A stretch of 64,000 bases of DNA, taken from the NCBI RefSeq assembly GCF_014648435.1, contig NZ_BMRC01000023.1, forward strand, positions 62,001 through 126,000. The letters run 5' to 3'. Under the pieces are notes generated by a model, which saw only the letters and a program-made list of their open reading frames with translations, had not been told where the DNA came from and searched no databases. The stretch comes from Nonomuraea spiralis (GTDB lineage Bacteria > Actinomycetota > Actinomycetes > Streptosporangiales > Streptosporangiaceae). Position 1 is the first letter of the stretch, and each line of letters starts with the position of its first letter. Shown one piece after another: positions 27,649-38,018 of the stretch. Both the position numbers and the translations under genes were made by a program.

Positions 27649-28452
27649 ATGGCCGGGTCCGAGCTGACCAACGTGAAGTCGCCGAGGGTGAAGGCCGCAC
27701 GCCGGCTCGCCAAGCGCGCCTTCAGGGAGCAGGACCGCAGGTTCCTGGCCGAAGGGCCGCAGGCGGTGCGCGAGGCGCTCAAACTCGACGGGGTGACGCT
27801 GGAGCTGTTCGTCACGGCCGAGGCCGAACTGCGGCACGCCGAGCTCATCACCCAGGCCAGGCTGCAGGGCGTGCCGGTCCACCGGGCCAGCGGCGAGGTC
27901 ATGTCGGAGCTGACCCAGACGGTGACCCCGCAGGGGCTGCTGGCGGTGTGCCGGCTCGTGCACGTGCCGCTGGAGGAGGCGCTGACCGGGGAGCCGAAGC
28001 TGGTCGCGCTGCTGGCGCACGTACGCGACCCGGGCAACGCCGGCACCGTCATGCGGGCCGCCGACGCCGCCGGGGCGGACGCGGTGGTCTTCACCGACGC
28101 CTCCGTCGACCCCTACAACGGCAAGTGCGTACGCGCCAGCGCGGGCAGCCTGTTCCATTTGCCGGTCGTCATCGGTGCACCGGTCGCCGCCGCCGTGCGT
28201 CAACTGAAGGAGCGGGGCATGCGCGTGCTGGCGGCAGACGGCGCGGGCAAGCACACGCTCGACGACGTGGATCTTTCCGGACCGACCGTGTGGATCTTCG
28301 GGAACGAAGCCTGGGGACTGCCGGAGGAGATACGCGCCGAGGCGGACGATGTGGTCAGAGTGCCCATCTACGGACAGGCTGAAAGTCTCAACCTGGCCAC
28401 CGCCGCGGCCGTGTGCCTTTACTCCTCCGCCAGGTCCCAGCGAGTGCCCTAG
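27649..28452 (+). CDS. TrmH/SpoU-family RNA 2'-O-methyltransferase
   Basis: 267 residues from ATG 27649 with GGGGGAG just upstream. A substrate-binding N-domain (RFLAEGPQAVREAL) precedes a SPOUT domain with motif 1 RDPGNAGTVMRAADAAGADAV, motif 2 FGNEAWGLPEE and motif 3 VPIYGQAESLNLATAAAVCLY forming the knotted SAM site. Likely target 23S rRNA, by position next to rplT and pheS, but the exact nucleotide is not inferable. Confidence 0.9.
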   Translation: MAGSELTNVKSPRVKAARRLAKRAFREQDRRFLAEGPQAVREALKLDGVTLELFVTAEAELRHAELITQARLQGVPVHRASGEVMSELTQTVTPQGLLAVCRLVHVPLEEALTGEPKLVALLAHVRDPGNAGTVMRAADAAGADAVVFTDASVDPYNGKCVRASAGSLFHLPVVIGAPVAAAVRQLKERGMRVLAADGAGKHTLDDVDLSGPTVWIFGNEAWGLPEEIRAEADDVVRVPIYGQAESLNLATAAAVCLYSSARSQRVP

Positions 28453-28502
28453 GCGGCTGGAAACCCGCTATTGTCGGCGTTGTAGGCGGAGGAGGCGAGG
28501 TC

Positions 28503-29594
28503 GTGCACGGCGCAGACACCGACGGGCGAGTCGTGGCCGCCGCGTGCACGATCTCCATCGACGACCTCCCCGACGGCCTCATCGTGACCGACCGATATGG
28601 GTGCGTGCTGGCCGTCAACCGGGCCGCCGTCCGGCTCACCGGAGTCGCCATGGAGCGCGCGGTCGGCAGGGAGATGAACGAGGTCTTCCCCTTCCGCGAC
28701 CACGACGGCCGCGAGTGGTGGAAGGGCCTCGACCCCGAGGGCGGGCTGCGTACCAGGACCAGGGTGCCCGAACGCCCGCTCCACCTGCCCGGCGGGCAGG
28801 AGCTCTACGTCGCTGCCCGGCTGGCGCGCGAGCCCGAGCGCGGCGGCGAGGTCGAACGCGTGACGATCACCCTGCGCGACGGCGGCGCCCGCGCCCGGCT
28901 GGAGCGCAGCCGCGCCGACCTGGTCTCCACCGTGGCCCACGAGCTGCGCTCGCCGCTGACCAGCGTCAAGGGCTTCACCGCCACCCTGCTGGCCAAGTGG
29001 ACGCGCTTCACCGACGAGCAGAAGCGCGTCATGCTGGAGACCGTCAACAACGACGCCGACCGCGTCACCCGGCTCATCACCGAGCTGCTCGACGTCTCGC
29101 GCATCGAGTCCGGGCGGCTGGAGGTGCGCCGCCAGGTCGTCGATCTGCCGGTCAGGGCGCGCCGGCTCGTCGCGGGCCGGGTCGCCGCGGGCGACTCCGA
29201 AGACCGCTACCGCCTGATCGTCGGCGACCATCTGCCCGAGATGTGGCTCGACCAGGACAAGATCGACCAGATTCTGGGTAATCTGGTGGAGAACGCGGTG
29301 CGCCACGGTCGTGGCACCGTGACGATCGAGATCGAGTCCGTCGGATGGGGAGTGGCCGTGTCGGTGCGCGACGAGGGCGAGGGCATCGAGCCCGAGCTGG
29401 CTCCGCGCGTCTTCCGGCAGTTCTGGCGCGGCGGCAACAGCCGCCGGCGCGGCGGCACCGGGCTCGGCCTGTTCATCGTGAAGGGCCTGGTCGAGGCGCA
29501 CGGCGGCACGATCATCGTGCAGCGCGCGCCCGAGGGCGGTGCGGAGTTCCGATTTACCGTGCCCACCGGCACCCCCGACTTCGCCACGGTCTGA
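28503..29594 (+). CDS. Orphan cytoplasmic PAS-domain sensor histidine kinase
   Basis: 363 residues from a GTG with GGAGGAGG 7 nt upstream. PAS domain about 15-125 (DLPDGLIVTDRYGCVLAVNRAA), dimerisation/H-box with phospho-acceptor H146 in VSTVAHELRSPLTSVKGF, and HATPase with N box NLVENAVRHG, G1 DEGEGI and G2 GTGLGLF. No membrane helix or signal peptide, so it senses a cytoplasmic cue. No response regulator lies in the window next to it; flanked by the methyltransferase gene and pheST. Confidence 0.9.
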   Translation: MHGADTDGRVVAAACTISIDDLPDGLIVTDRYGCVLAVNRAAVRLTGVAMERAVGREMNEVFPFRDHDGREWWKGLDPEGGLRTRTRVPERPLHLPGGQELYVAARLAREPERGGEVERVTITLRDGGARARLERSRADLVSTVAHELRSPLTSVKGFTATLLAKWTRFTDEQKRVMLETVNNDADRVTRLITELLDVSRIESGRLEVRRQVVDLPVRARRLVAGRVAAGDSEDRYRLIVGDHLPEMWLDQDKIDQILGNLVENAVRHGRGTVTIEIESVGWGVAVSVRDEGEGIEPELAPRVFRQFWRGGNSRRRGGTGLGLFIVKGLVEAHGGTIIVQRAPEGGAEFRFTVPTGTPDFATV

Positions 29595-29617
29595 AGCCCC
29601 AGCGGCTTGGAGCCTGA

Positions 29618-30789
<1,172 letters not shown>

Positions 30790-30790
<1 letters not shown>

Positions 30791-33345
30791 TGAAGGTCCC
30801 GCTCTCCTGGCTGCGGGAGTACGTCGATCTCCCGGCGGCCACCGCGCACGAGGTGGCCGACAGGCTCACCATGGCCGGGCTCAAGCTCGAGTCCATCACC
30901 TCCTACGGCCACGACGTCAAGAACGTCGTCGTCGGCGAGGTGCTGGAGATCGAGGAGCTCACCGGCTTCAAGAAGCCGATCAGGCACTGCAAGGTCGAGG
31001 TGGGCGAGGCCACGCCGCGCGAGATCGTCTGCGGCGCCACGAACTTCGTCCCCGGCGACCGGGTCCCGGTCGTGCTGCCCGGCGGCGTGCTGCCGGGCGG
31101 GTTCGAGGTGGGGGCGCGCAAGACGTACGGGCGCATGTCCGAGGGCATGATCTGCTCCGAGCGCGAGCTGGGCCTCGGCGACGACCACAACGGCATCATG
31201 GTGCTGCCCGCCGGCACGCCCATCGGCACCGACGTGGTCGAGCTGCTGGGCCTGCGCGACGACGTGATCGAGCTGGAGATCACCCCCGACATCGGCTACG
31301 CCCTGTCGATCCGCGGCGTGGCCCGCGAGGTGGCGACCGCGTTCGGCGTGGCCTTCCGCGACCCCGCCGACGTCGACGTGCCCGCCGAGGCCGAGCCGTC
31401 GTGGCCGGCCTCGATCGGCGACCCGACGGCGTGCGACCGGTTCGTGCTGCGCGAGGTACGCGGCTTCGACCCGGCCGCCCAGAGCCCGCTGTGGATGCGG
31501 GTGCGCCTGAGCCGGTCCGGCATGCGCCCGGTGTCGCTGGCCGTCGACATCACCAACTACCTGATGCTGGAGCTCGGCCAGCCGCTGCACGCCTTCGACC
31601 GGTCGAAGCTGACCGGCGAGATCGTCGTACGGCGGGCGCGGGCGGGCGAGCGGCTGGAGACGCTCGACCACGTCGTACGCGAGCTCGACCCCGACGACAT
31701 CCTCATCACCGACGAGTCGGGCCCGATCTCCATGGCGGGCACGATGGGCGGCCTGGAGACCGAGATCTCCGACGGCTCGACCGACATCGTCATCGAGGCC
31801 GCGCACTTCTCGGCGACCGGCATCTCGCGCGAGTCGCGCCGGCACGGGCTGGTGTCGGAGGCGTCCAAGCGGTTCGAGCGCGGCGTCGACCGCGAGCTGC
31901 CGCTGGTCGCGTCCTGGCGGGCGGTGAGCCTGCTGGCCGAGCTGGGCGGCGCGAGCGTGCAGCCCAGTGTCACGCACGCCGAGGTGGAGGTCACCCCGGC
32001 GCGCATCGCGATCCCGGCGGGCCACCCGGCGGCCGTGGCGGGCCTGCCCTACTCCAAGGAGGTCGTGGTCGGCCGCCTGGAGCAGGTGGGCTGCGTCGTG
32101 ACCGACGGCGACGACCCGGCCGTACGCGCGGGCGGGGTCGACCCGACCGGCGTCGTGACCGGCGGCGAGCTGGCGGCCAGGCTGGCCGTCACCGGGCCCG
32201 ACATGATCACGGTGACGCCGCCGTCGTGGCGGCCCGACCTCACCGACCCCAACGACCTGGCCGAAGAGGTCATCCGGCTCGAAGGCTACGACCGGCTGCC
32301 GTCGGTGCTGCCCAGCGCTCCGGCGGGCGCCGGGCTGACCGAGGGGCAGCGGCTGCGCCGCCGGGTCGGCCGGGCGCTGGCCGAGGGCGGCTACGTCGAG
32401 GTGCTCAGCTACCCGTTCATCGGGGCCGACGACTTCGACCACCTGCAGCTGCCCGCCGACGACGCGCGCCGCCGGGCCATGCGCCTGGCCAACCCGCTGT
32501 CGGAGGACGAGCCGCTGATGCGCACGACGCTGCTGCCCGGCCTGCTCAAGACGCTGGTCCGCAACGTCGGGCGCGGCTTCGGCGACGTCGCGCTGTTCGA
32601 GACGGGCGCGGTCTACCGGCCACGGGAGAACGCCCCCGCCGTCGCGCCGGTGCTCGGCGTCTCGCGCCGGCCGACCGCCGAGGAGCTGGCCTCCATCGAG
32701 GCGGCGCTGCCGGACCAGCCGCTGCGGGTCGCGGTCGTGCTGGCCGGGGAGTTCGAGCGGTCCGGCTGGTGGGGTTCCGGCCGCCAGGCCTCGTGGGCCG
32801 ACGCGGTGCAGGCCGCCCGGCTGGTCGCCGCCGAGTCGGGCGTCGAGCTGTCGATCAGCGCCGACCAGCACGAGCCCTGGCACCCGGGCCGGTGCGCCGC
32901 CCTCTACGCGGGCGACACGCTGGTGGGGCATGCCGGTGAGCTGCACCCGCGGGTCGTGGAGGCGTACGGGCTGCCGCCGCGTACGGCCGCCATGGAGCTG
33001 GAGCTGTCGCGGCTGGAGTCGAGGATGCCGGGGCCGGTGGAGACGCCGCCGGTTTCCCCGTACCCGGTGGCCACGCAGGACGTCGCGCTGATCGTGCCCG
33101 ACTTCACGCCGGTGGCCGACGTGGAGGCGGCGTTGCGCGACGGGGCCGGCGAGCTGCTGGAGTCGGTGCGGCTGTTCGACGTGTACGCGGGGGAGCAGGT
33201 GGGTGAGGGGAACAAGTCGCTCGCCTACACGATGCGGTTCCGGGCTCCCGGCCGTACGTTGACGGTGGAGGAGACGACGGCGGCCAGGGACGCGGCGGTG
33301 GCGATGGCGGCCGACCGCGTGGGCGCGCATCTGCGCGGCGCCTGA
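30790..33345 (+). CDS. pheT: Phenylalanyl-tRNA synthetase beta subunit
   Basis: 851 residues. Full-length bacterial PheT: N-terminal MKVPLSWLREYVDLP, tRNA-binding OB domain, B3/B4 editing domain (SMAGTMGG), B5, catalytic-like domain, and the C-terminal ferredoxin-fold anticodon-binding domain (SPYPVATQDVALIVPD to YTMRFRAPGRTLTVEE). Coupled to pheS by a 1-nt overlap; hairpin terminator downstream. Confidence 0.97.
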
Positions 33346-33355
33346 CGTCCAGGGA

Positions 33356-33390
33356 GAAGGCCGGTACGGCGGGTCGCCGTACCGGCCTTC
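33356..33390 (+). terminator. Hairpin terminator after pheT
   Basis: GAAGGCCGGTACGGC (33356-33370), loop GGGTC, GCCGTACCGGCCTTC (33376-33390): perfect 15-bp stem 10 nt after the pheT stop. Confidence 0.85.
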
Positions 33391-33439
33391 CACGTGATCG
33401 GGGGGACTCGGCCCCTCCAGCTCCGGGAGGGGATGCGGC

Positions 33440-33673
33440 ATGCGGGAGTTGCTGGTGTTCGCCGGGCGTGAGGACGCCGAGGAGGTCGCCGAGACGCTGG
33501 GGGAGTGGTTCCCGGCGCTCGGCGTGCCGAGGGTGGTGCGCGAGACGCTCGCCGGCGAGGACGACGCCGAGGACGCTCAGTGGATCGTCGTCGTGGCGGG
33601 GCTCGACGAGGCCGCGCTGCTGAAGGTGGACGAGCTGGTGGAGCGGTACGAAGGCTGGCGGGAGACGGAGTGA
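33440..33673 (+). CDS. Small acidic hypothetical protein
   Basis: 77 residues. GGGAGGGG at 33425-33432, 7 nt before the ATG, and strong third-position GC support a real gene. The product (MRELLVFAGREDAEEVAETL...VDELVERYEGWRETE) is acidic with an alternating beta-alpha look (LLVFAG, WIVVVAG), possibly a small ferredoxin-like fold. No family recognised. It stands between the pheT terminator and a convergent MFS gene. Confidence 0.65.
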   Translation: MRELLVFAGREDAEEVAETLGEWFPALGVPRVVRETLAGEDDAEDAQWIVVVAGLDEAALLKVDELVERYEGWRETE

Positions 33674-33697
33674 CCCGCCGCCCGCCGGCCGGGTGGG

Positions 33698-35008
33698 TCA
33701 GGCGGGGGCGGACTGGCCGGCCGCGGGATCGGACGCGGGATCGGACGCCGTACGGCGGGCGCGTTCGGCCACGGCGTGTTCGTCGGTCGTGGCGTCGTAG
33801 CGGCGGAACTTGGGGAGGGCGGCGCTCAGGCCCAGGACGGCGGCCACGCACAGCAGGCCGCCCGCGCCCAGCGAGAAACGCAGGCCGCCCAGGTTGGCCA
33901 TCAGGCTCGCGCGGGTGTTGCCCAGCATCGGGCCGCTGGCGTACGAGAGCAGTTCGATGCCCGCCAGCCGCCCGCGCAGCTCCTGCGGGATGGTCTGGTT
34001 CCACATCGTCGTACGGAAGATGCCGCTGATCATGTCGGCCGCGCCGGCGAGCGCGATGCACAGGAAGACCAGCCACACGGAGGGGGCCAGGGCGGTCAGG
34101 GCGATCGCCGCACCCCAGCACACCGCCGCGACGATCACACCGAGGCCCTGCCGCTGCACGCGGGCCGTCCAACGGCCGGTCACCGAGGCGACCAGGGCGC
34201 CCACCGCGGCCGCCGAGTACAGCAGGCCGAGCGACTCCGGCGAGTCCAGCTCGTCGGCCAGGAACGGATAGAGCGCCTGGGCCATGGCGAACACCATGGC
34301 CGCGATGTCCACCAGGTACGTGCCCATGAGGTCGCTGCGGCCGGTGGCGTAGCGCACCCCCTCGACCAGCGACTTCAGTGACGCGGGCGCGGCGTCCTCG
34401 GCGGCCGGCAGTGACCTGATACGCCAGAGCAGCGCCATGGAGAGCACGAAGGTCACCGCGTCGATGGCGTAGGCGACATGCGTGCCGAGCTGGACCAGCA
34501 GCAGGCCGCCCAGCGCCGGGGCCAGGATCGCGCCGAAGTTCCAGCGCAGGCTGTTCAGCACCGCCGCCGCGGCCTGCTGGTCGTGGCTGACCACCTGCTG
34601 CATCACGGCCTCCAGGCTCGGACGCTGCAGGCAGGCGATGCCGGTGGACAGGGCGCCCATCACGTAGAGCACCCAGACCTGGGGGTCCGGGAGCAGCGCG
34701 TTGACCATGAGGGCGGCGGTGGTCACCAGCAGGCCCAGCTCGCTCAGCACGATGATCCTGCGCCGGTCGAGCGCGTCGGCGATCGCGCCGCCCCACAACC
34801 CGCACACCACCATCGGCACGAACTCCGCCAGGCTCATCAACCCGACCGCGACGTAGGAGCCGGTCAGCTCCTTCATCTGGTACGGCAGCGCCACCATGGT
34901 GATCATCGTGCCGAACATGGTGATGACTCCGGCGCCGAACAGCAGGCGGTAGTCGCGGGAGTCGCGCAGCGGGCTCAGGTCGGGGGTGAGGTGACGGAGC
35001 AGGCGCAT
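33698..35008 (-). CDS. MFS exporter (EntS-like MFS_3 subfamily)
   Basis: 436 residues. Multiple hydrophobic helices across the length; N-terminal SPLRDSRDYRLLFGAGVITMFGTMITMVALPYQ and the RGRLAGIE segment match the enterobactin-exporter-like major facilitator branch. The hydrophilic C-terminal tail is charged (ATTDEHAVAERARR). Substrate unknown. ATG at 35008 chosen; an in-frame GTG at 35023 (VPARL) is an alternative, and neither has a clear ribosome binding site. No partner biosynthetic cluster adjacent. Confidence 0.82.
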   Translation of the reverse strand: MRLLRHLTPDLSPLRDSRDYRLLFGAGVITMFGTMITMVALPYQMKELTGSYVAVGLMSLAEFVPMVVCGLWGGAIADALDRRRIIVLSELGLLVTTAALMVNALLPDPQVWVLYVMGALSTGIACLQRPSLEAVMQQVVSHDQQAAAAVLNSLRWNFGAILAPALGGLLLVQLGTHVAYAIDAVTFVLSMALLWRIRSLPAAEDAAPASLKSLVEGVRYATGRSDLMGTYLVDIAAMVFAMAQALYPFLADELDSPESLGLLYSAAAVGALVASVTGRWTARVQRQGLGVIVAAVCWGAAIALTALAPSVWLVFLCIALAGAADMISGIFRTTMWNQTIPQELRGRLAGIELLSYASGPMLGNTRASLMANLGGLRFSLGAGGLLCVAAVLGLSAALPKFRRYDATTDEHAVAERARRTASDPASDPAAGQSAPA

Positions 35009-35080
35009 GAGTCGAGCGGGCACGAAGTCTGATTGTCCGGTGAACAGCAGGGCTCGGGCAAACCATTTTGGAACGGCACA

Positions 35081-35106
35081 AGGCCCCCGGCGATGACCGG
35101 GGGCCT
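35081..35106 (-). terminator. Hairpin terminator after the SnoaL-like gene
   Basis: AGGCCCCCGG (35081-35090), 6-nt loop, CCGGGGGCCT (35097-35106): perfect 10-bp stem, reading on the minus strand after the stop at 35122 and separating it from the MFS gene. Confidence 0.7.
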
Positions 35107-35121
35107 CAGAGGGGAGGGCCG

Positions 35122-35478
35122 TCAGGCGGGCACCTTGTCGAGGAAGCCGAGGACCCTGCGGATCCTGCCGTCCTCGGCCAGCTCGACCACGTCGAACCCG
35201 ACGGCCAGGGGCTCCTCGCCGGCCGGGCCGAGGTGCCAGGTGAAGCGGGCGATGTTGTGGTGGGCGTCGAACACCTCGCCGGCGGTGAACACCAGGCCGG
35301 GGAACATGCCCTGCGCGCCCTCGATCACGGCGGCGATCCCGGCGTGACCGGCCACCTCGGCCATGGGGTCGGTGTAGGTCGCGTCCTCGGTCCACAACTC
35401 GGCGACGGCCTTGGCGCGGGCGTCGGCGTCGGTCTCGTTCCAGGCGGCGATGTAGCGCTCGACAAGTTCGGTGGTCAT
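35122..35478 (-). CDS. SnoaL-like (NTF2 fold) protein
   Basis: 118 residues: TTELVERYIAAWNETDADAR, LWTEDATYTDPMAEVAGHAGIAAVI and FDVVELAEDGRIRRVLGFLDKV are characteristic of the nuclear-transport-factor-2/SnoaL fold with a polar cavity. Could be a cyclase, isomerase or ligand-binding protein. The ATG at 35478 has AAGAGG upstream. It is 47 nt downstream of a small membrane protein on the same strand and probably shares its transcript. Confidence 0.78.
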   Translation of the reverse strand: MTTELVERYIAAWNETDADARAKAVAELWTEDATYTDPMAEVAGHAGIAAVIEGAQGMFPGLVFTAGEVFDAHHNIARFTWHLGPAGEEPLAVGFDVVELAEDGRIRRVLGFLDKVPA

Positions 35479-35525
35479 GACGGTGCCTCTTTCTTCCAGG
35501 GTCTCTTCAGGAGTTCTCAGGGGGT

Positions 35526-35930
35526 TCAGCGGCGGGCCTTGCGCAGGCCGGTGATCTGCAGCTCGGCGAACAGGGCCACGACCAGGGCCTGGGCGATCGC
35601 CCAGACGGCGCCGATCGTGGTGAACCCGAGTGCGCCGGTGACGACGGCGGCGACGCTGCCGAGGGTCCAGACGATGTTCAGGGCGATGACGACCTTGACG
35701 GCGGCCTGGCTGATCGAGGGGCGCGCGGCCACGAGGCCGACGCCGACGCCGTACACGAGGAGGAAGATCCCGATCTCGCGCAGCAGGCCCGCCTCCGGGC
35801 CGAGCAGGCCGCTCACCGGGGCGGCGAGGGCCAGGTAGACCAGCCCGTTGACGCCGGTGACGACGGCGTCGGCGGCCAGCGCGAGGCGCAGGAACTTGGT
35901 CCGGTCGGCGGTGACGGTGAGGGCGGTCAT
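35526..35930 (-). CDS. Four-helix integral membrane protein
   Basis: 134 residues; AAGGAG 6 nt before the ATG at 35930. Four hydrophobic helices (FLRLALAADAVVTGVNGLVYLALA; IGIFLLVYGVGVGLVAA; VVIALNIVWTLGSVAAVV; IGAVWAIAQALVVALFAEL). It resembles small membrane proteins often found next to SnoaL-like or regulator genes in Streptomyces; function unknown. It opens a two-gene minus-strand unit with the SnoaL-like gene. Confidence 0.72.
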   Translation of the reverse strand: MTALTVTADRTKFLRLALAADAVVTGVNGLVYLALAAPVSGLLGPEAGLLREIGIFLLVYGVGVGLVAARPSISQAAVKVVIALNIVWTLGSVAAVVTGALGFTTIGAVWAIAQALVVALFAELQITGLRKARR

Positions 35931-36050
35931 CTCGGTCTCCTTCAAGTGGTCGTTGCGACACTTGAACGATGTCAGCCGAGGCGTAGGGGCCGCGATTACG
36001 CGCCAGGTAATGAGCGCCGCGACCAGGCCGCCGACCTGCGGATCCGCCGG

Positions 36051-36088
36051 GAAAAGAAAACGGGGCACCCCCTTGCGGAGGCGCCCCG
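36051..36088 (-). terminator. Intrinsic terminator after the acyl-CoA ligase gene
   Basis: On the minus strand, a 12-bp GC-rich stem (plus-strand 36077-36088 with 36061-36072, two G-U wobbles, 4-nt loop) is followed by TTTTCTTTTC (36051-36060). This is one of the few U-tract terminators in the window, ending the gene at 36097. Confidence 0.85.
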
Positions 36089-36096
36089 GAGGTGCG

Positions 36097-37758
36097 TCAG
36101 GAGCCCAGGACCTCCCTGCGCAGGTGGGTCTTGAGGATCTTGCCGCCCGGGTTGCGGGGCAGTTCGCCCTCGCGGAACCACACGTGCACCGGGATCTTGA
36201 ACTTGGCGATCCGGTCCGCCAGGAACGAGCGCAGCTCCTCGGTCGTGACCGCCTGGCCGGGCGCCAGGCGCAGCACCGCGCCGACCTCCTCGCCCAGTTC
36301 GTCGTGGGGTACGCCGATGACCGCCGCGTCGTCCACGGCCGGATGCTCGAACAGGGCCGACTCGACCTCGGCGCAGTAGACGTTCTCGCCGCCTCTGATC
36401 ACCATGTCCTTGGCGCGGTCCACGATGTAGACGAAGCCCTCGTCGTCGATCTTGGCCAGGTCGCCGGTGTGCAGCCAGCCGCCCACGAACGTCTGCGCCG
36501 TCGCCTCGGGCTGGTTCCAGTAGCCCATGATCACGTTCGGGCCGCGTACGCACAGCTCGCCGACCTCGCCGGGTGGCAGTTCCGTGCCCATGGGGTCCAC
36601 CACACGCACGTCCACCACGGCCGAGGGCCGGCCGATGCTGTCGGGCCTGGCCCGGTAGTCGGCGCCGCCGTTGCCGATGGCCAGGGCGGTCGTCTCGGTC
36701 ATGCCGTAGCCGTTGGAGGGGGCGCGGTCGGGCAGGTTCGAGGTGATGCGCTCCAGCAGCTTGGGCGGGGCGGGGGCGCCGCCGTAGCCGAGGGTGGTCA
36801 GGGACGACAGGTCGTACTTGCCGAAGTCGGGGTGCGACATGAGCTGCCAGGCGTTGGTCGGGACGCCGATCATCGTGGTGACGCGCTCGCGTTCGATCAG
36901 GCGCAGCGCCTGCTCGGGGTCCCACTTGTACATGAGCACCAGGCCGCCGCCGGTGAACATCGAGGTGGTCATGCCGGAGAAGCAGCCCGTGACGTGGAAC
37001 AGCGGCACGGTCAGCAGCGTCACCCGGCGCACGCCCGCCACCGCCCCCGCGTCCTTGCCGGCCATGGTGAGCGAGTGGATGAGGCCGTAGGCCACGGTCA
37101 TGGGGGACTGGCCGAGGTTGCGGTGGCTGCCGAGCGCGCCCTTGGGCCGTCCGGTGGTGCCGGAGGTGTAGAAGATCGTCGCAGGGTCCTCGGGGGACAG
37201 CTCCACGTCGGGCAGCCTGACGTCGGCGCCGACCTCACCCAGCACGTCGGCGAACGAGCGCGCGCCCTCGGGCGCCTCGCCCCTGGTCACGATCATCGGC
37301 ACGCCCGTGGAGGCCAGCCTGGCCGCCCGCTCGCCGTCGGCGATCAGGACCTTGGCCCCCGAATCGCTCACGCCGTAGGCCAGCTCGGCCTCCGTCCACC
37401 AGGCGTTCAGCGGTACGGCGACGGCTCCGGCGGCCAGCGCGGCCGAGAACGAGACCACCCATTCGGGGTAGTTGCGCATGGCGATGGCGACGCGGTCGCC
37501 CTTGGTCACGCCGTACTCCTCGACCAGGCGGTTGGCGAGGGTGGCGGCGCGGCGGAAGTGCTCCTCGAACGTGATGTGCTCGTCCTCGTAGGCCAGGAAG
37601 ACCTGCTCGCCGTGGAATCTGCTCGTCTCCAGCAGGGTGCGGAAGTGGGCGGGCGCGTGCTTCCACGTACGGACCCCGGTCCCGCCGATCTCCTCGATCT
37701 CGAACAGCTGGCCGGGTCCGGTGAGCTGGGCCTGGACCTGGGCGTGCGAAAGGGACAT
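36097..37758 (-). CDS. Acyl-CoA ligase / AMP-dependent synthetase
   Basis: 553 residues of the ANL superfamily: P-loop-like IFYTSGTTGRPKGA, A5 GYGMTETTA, A7 WLHTGDLAKID, A8 hinge DRAKDMVIRGGENVYCAEVE, A10 catalytic Lys in NPGGKILKTHLR. Layout fits medium/long-chain fatty-acid CoA ligases that activate an acid to the acyl adenylate and then to the thioester. Substrate cannot be read from sequence. Monocistronic: U-tract terminator after it and the divergent xylanase promoter region upstream. Confidence 0.9.
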   Translation of the reverse strand: MSLSHAQVQAQLTGPGQLFEIEEIGGTGVRTWKHAPAHFRTLLETSRFHGEQVFLAYEDEHITFEEHFRRAATLANRLVEEYGVTKGDRVAIAMRNYPEWVVSFSAALAAGAVAVPLNAWWTEAELAYGVSDSGAKVLIADGERAARLASTGVPMIVTRGEAPEGARSFADVLGEVGADVRLPDVELSPEDPATIFYTSGTTGRPKGALGSHRNLGQSPMTVAYGLIHSLTMAGKDAGAVAGVRRVTLLTVPLFHVTGCFSGMTTSMFTGGGLVLMYKWDPEQALRLIERERVTTMIGVPTNAWQLMSHPDFGKYDLSSLTTLGYGGAPAPPKLLERITSNLPDRAPSNGYGMTETTALAIGNGGADYRARPDSIGRPSAVVDVRVVDPMGTELPPGEVGELCVRGPNVIMGYWNQPEATAQTFVGGWLHTGDLAKIDDEGFVYIVDRAKDMVIRGGENVYCAEVESALFEHPAVDDAAVIGVPHDELGEEVGAVLRLAPGQAVTTEELRSFLADRIAKFKIPVHVWFREGELPRNPGGKILKTHLRREVLGS

Positions 37759-37856
37759 ACGCAGAACTCCCGCATCAGACGATTATTCCGGACTTCACAG
37801 TACCGACCGGCTGGTACGTCGCGCTAGAGCAGCGGAAACCGGCGCAAGTGATGCTG

Positions 37857-37867
37857 TGAAAGTTTCA
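37857..37867. promoter_or_regulatory. Palindromic operator-like site, xylanase upstream copy 1
   Basis: TGAAAGTTTCA, a perfect 11-bp palindrome around a central G, 61 nt upstream of the candidate -35. Matches the GAAA-S-TTTC type element reported upstream of actinomycete xylanase genes (from memory of that literature). Confidence 0.5.
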
Positions 37868-37927
37868 TGATTCTGGCGATATTTTCAGCTTGCGAGCTGC
37901 TGGTTTGGGTGTGGTTCGTGGTTGGCA

Positions 37928-37956
37928 TTGACCGTCTCCTTGCATGTCAATACCGT
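37928..37956 (+). promoter_or_regulatory. Candidate xylanase promoter
   Basis: TTGACC (37928-37933), 17-nt spacer, TACCGT (37951-37956), followed by an operator-like palindrome and then the xylanase start at 38019. Assigned by eye. Confidence 0.5.
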
Positions 37957-37979
37957 CTGCGGTGCGATCCGAGTGGGAT

Positions 37980-37991
37980 CGAAAAGTTTCG
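37980..37991. promoter_or_regulatory. Palindromic operator-like site, xylanase upstream copy 2
   Basis: CGAAA-AG-TTTCG, a 5+5 palindrome starting 24 nt after the -10 candidate, where a bound repressor would block transcription. Same GAAA...TTTC core as the 37857 copy. Confidence 0.55.
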
Positions 37992-38018
37992 GAATCGAGT
38001 GCCTGCCTCCGGAGGTAG

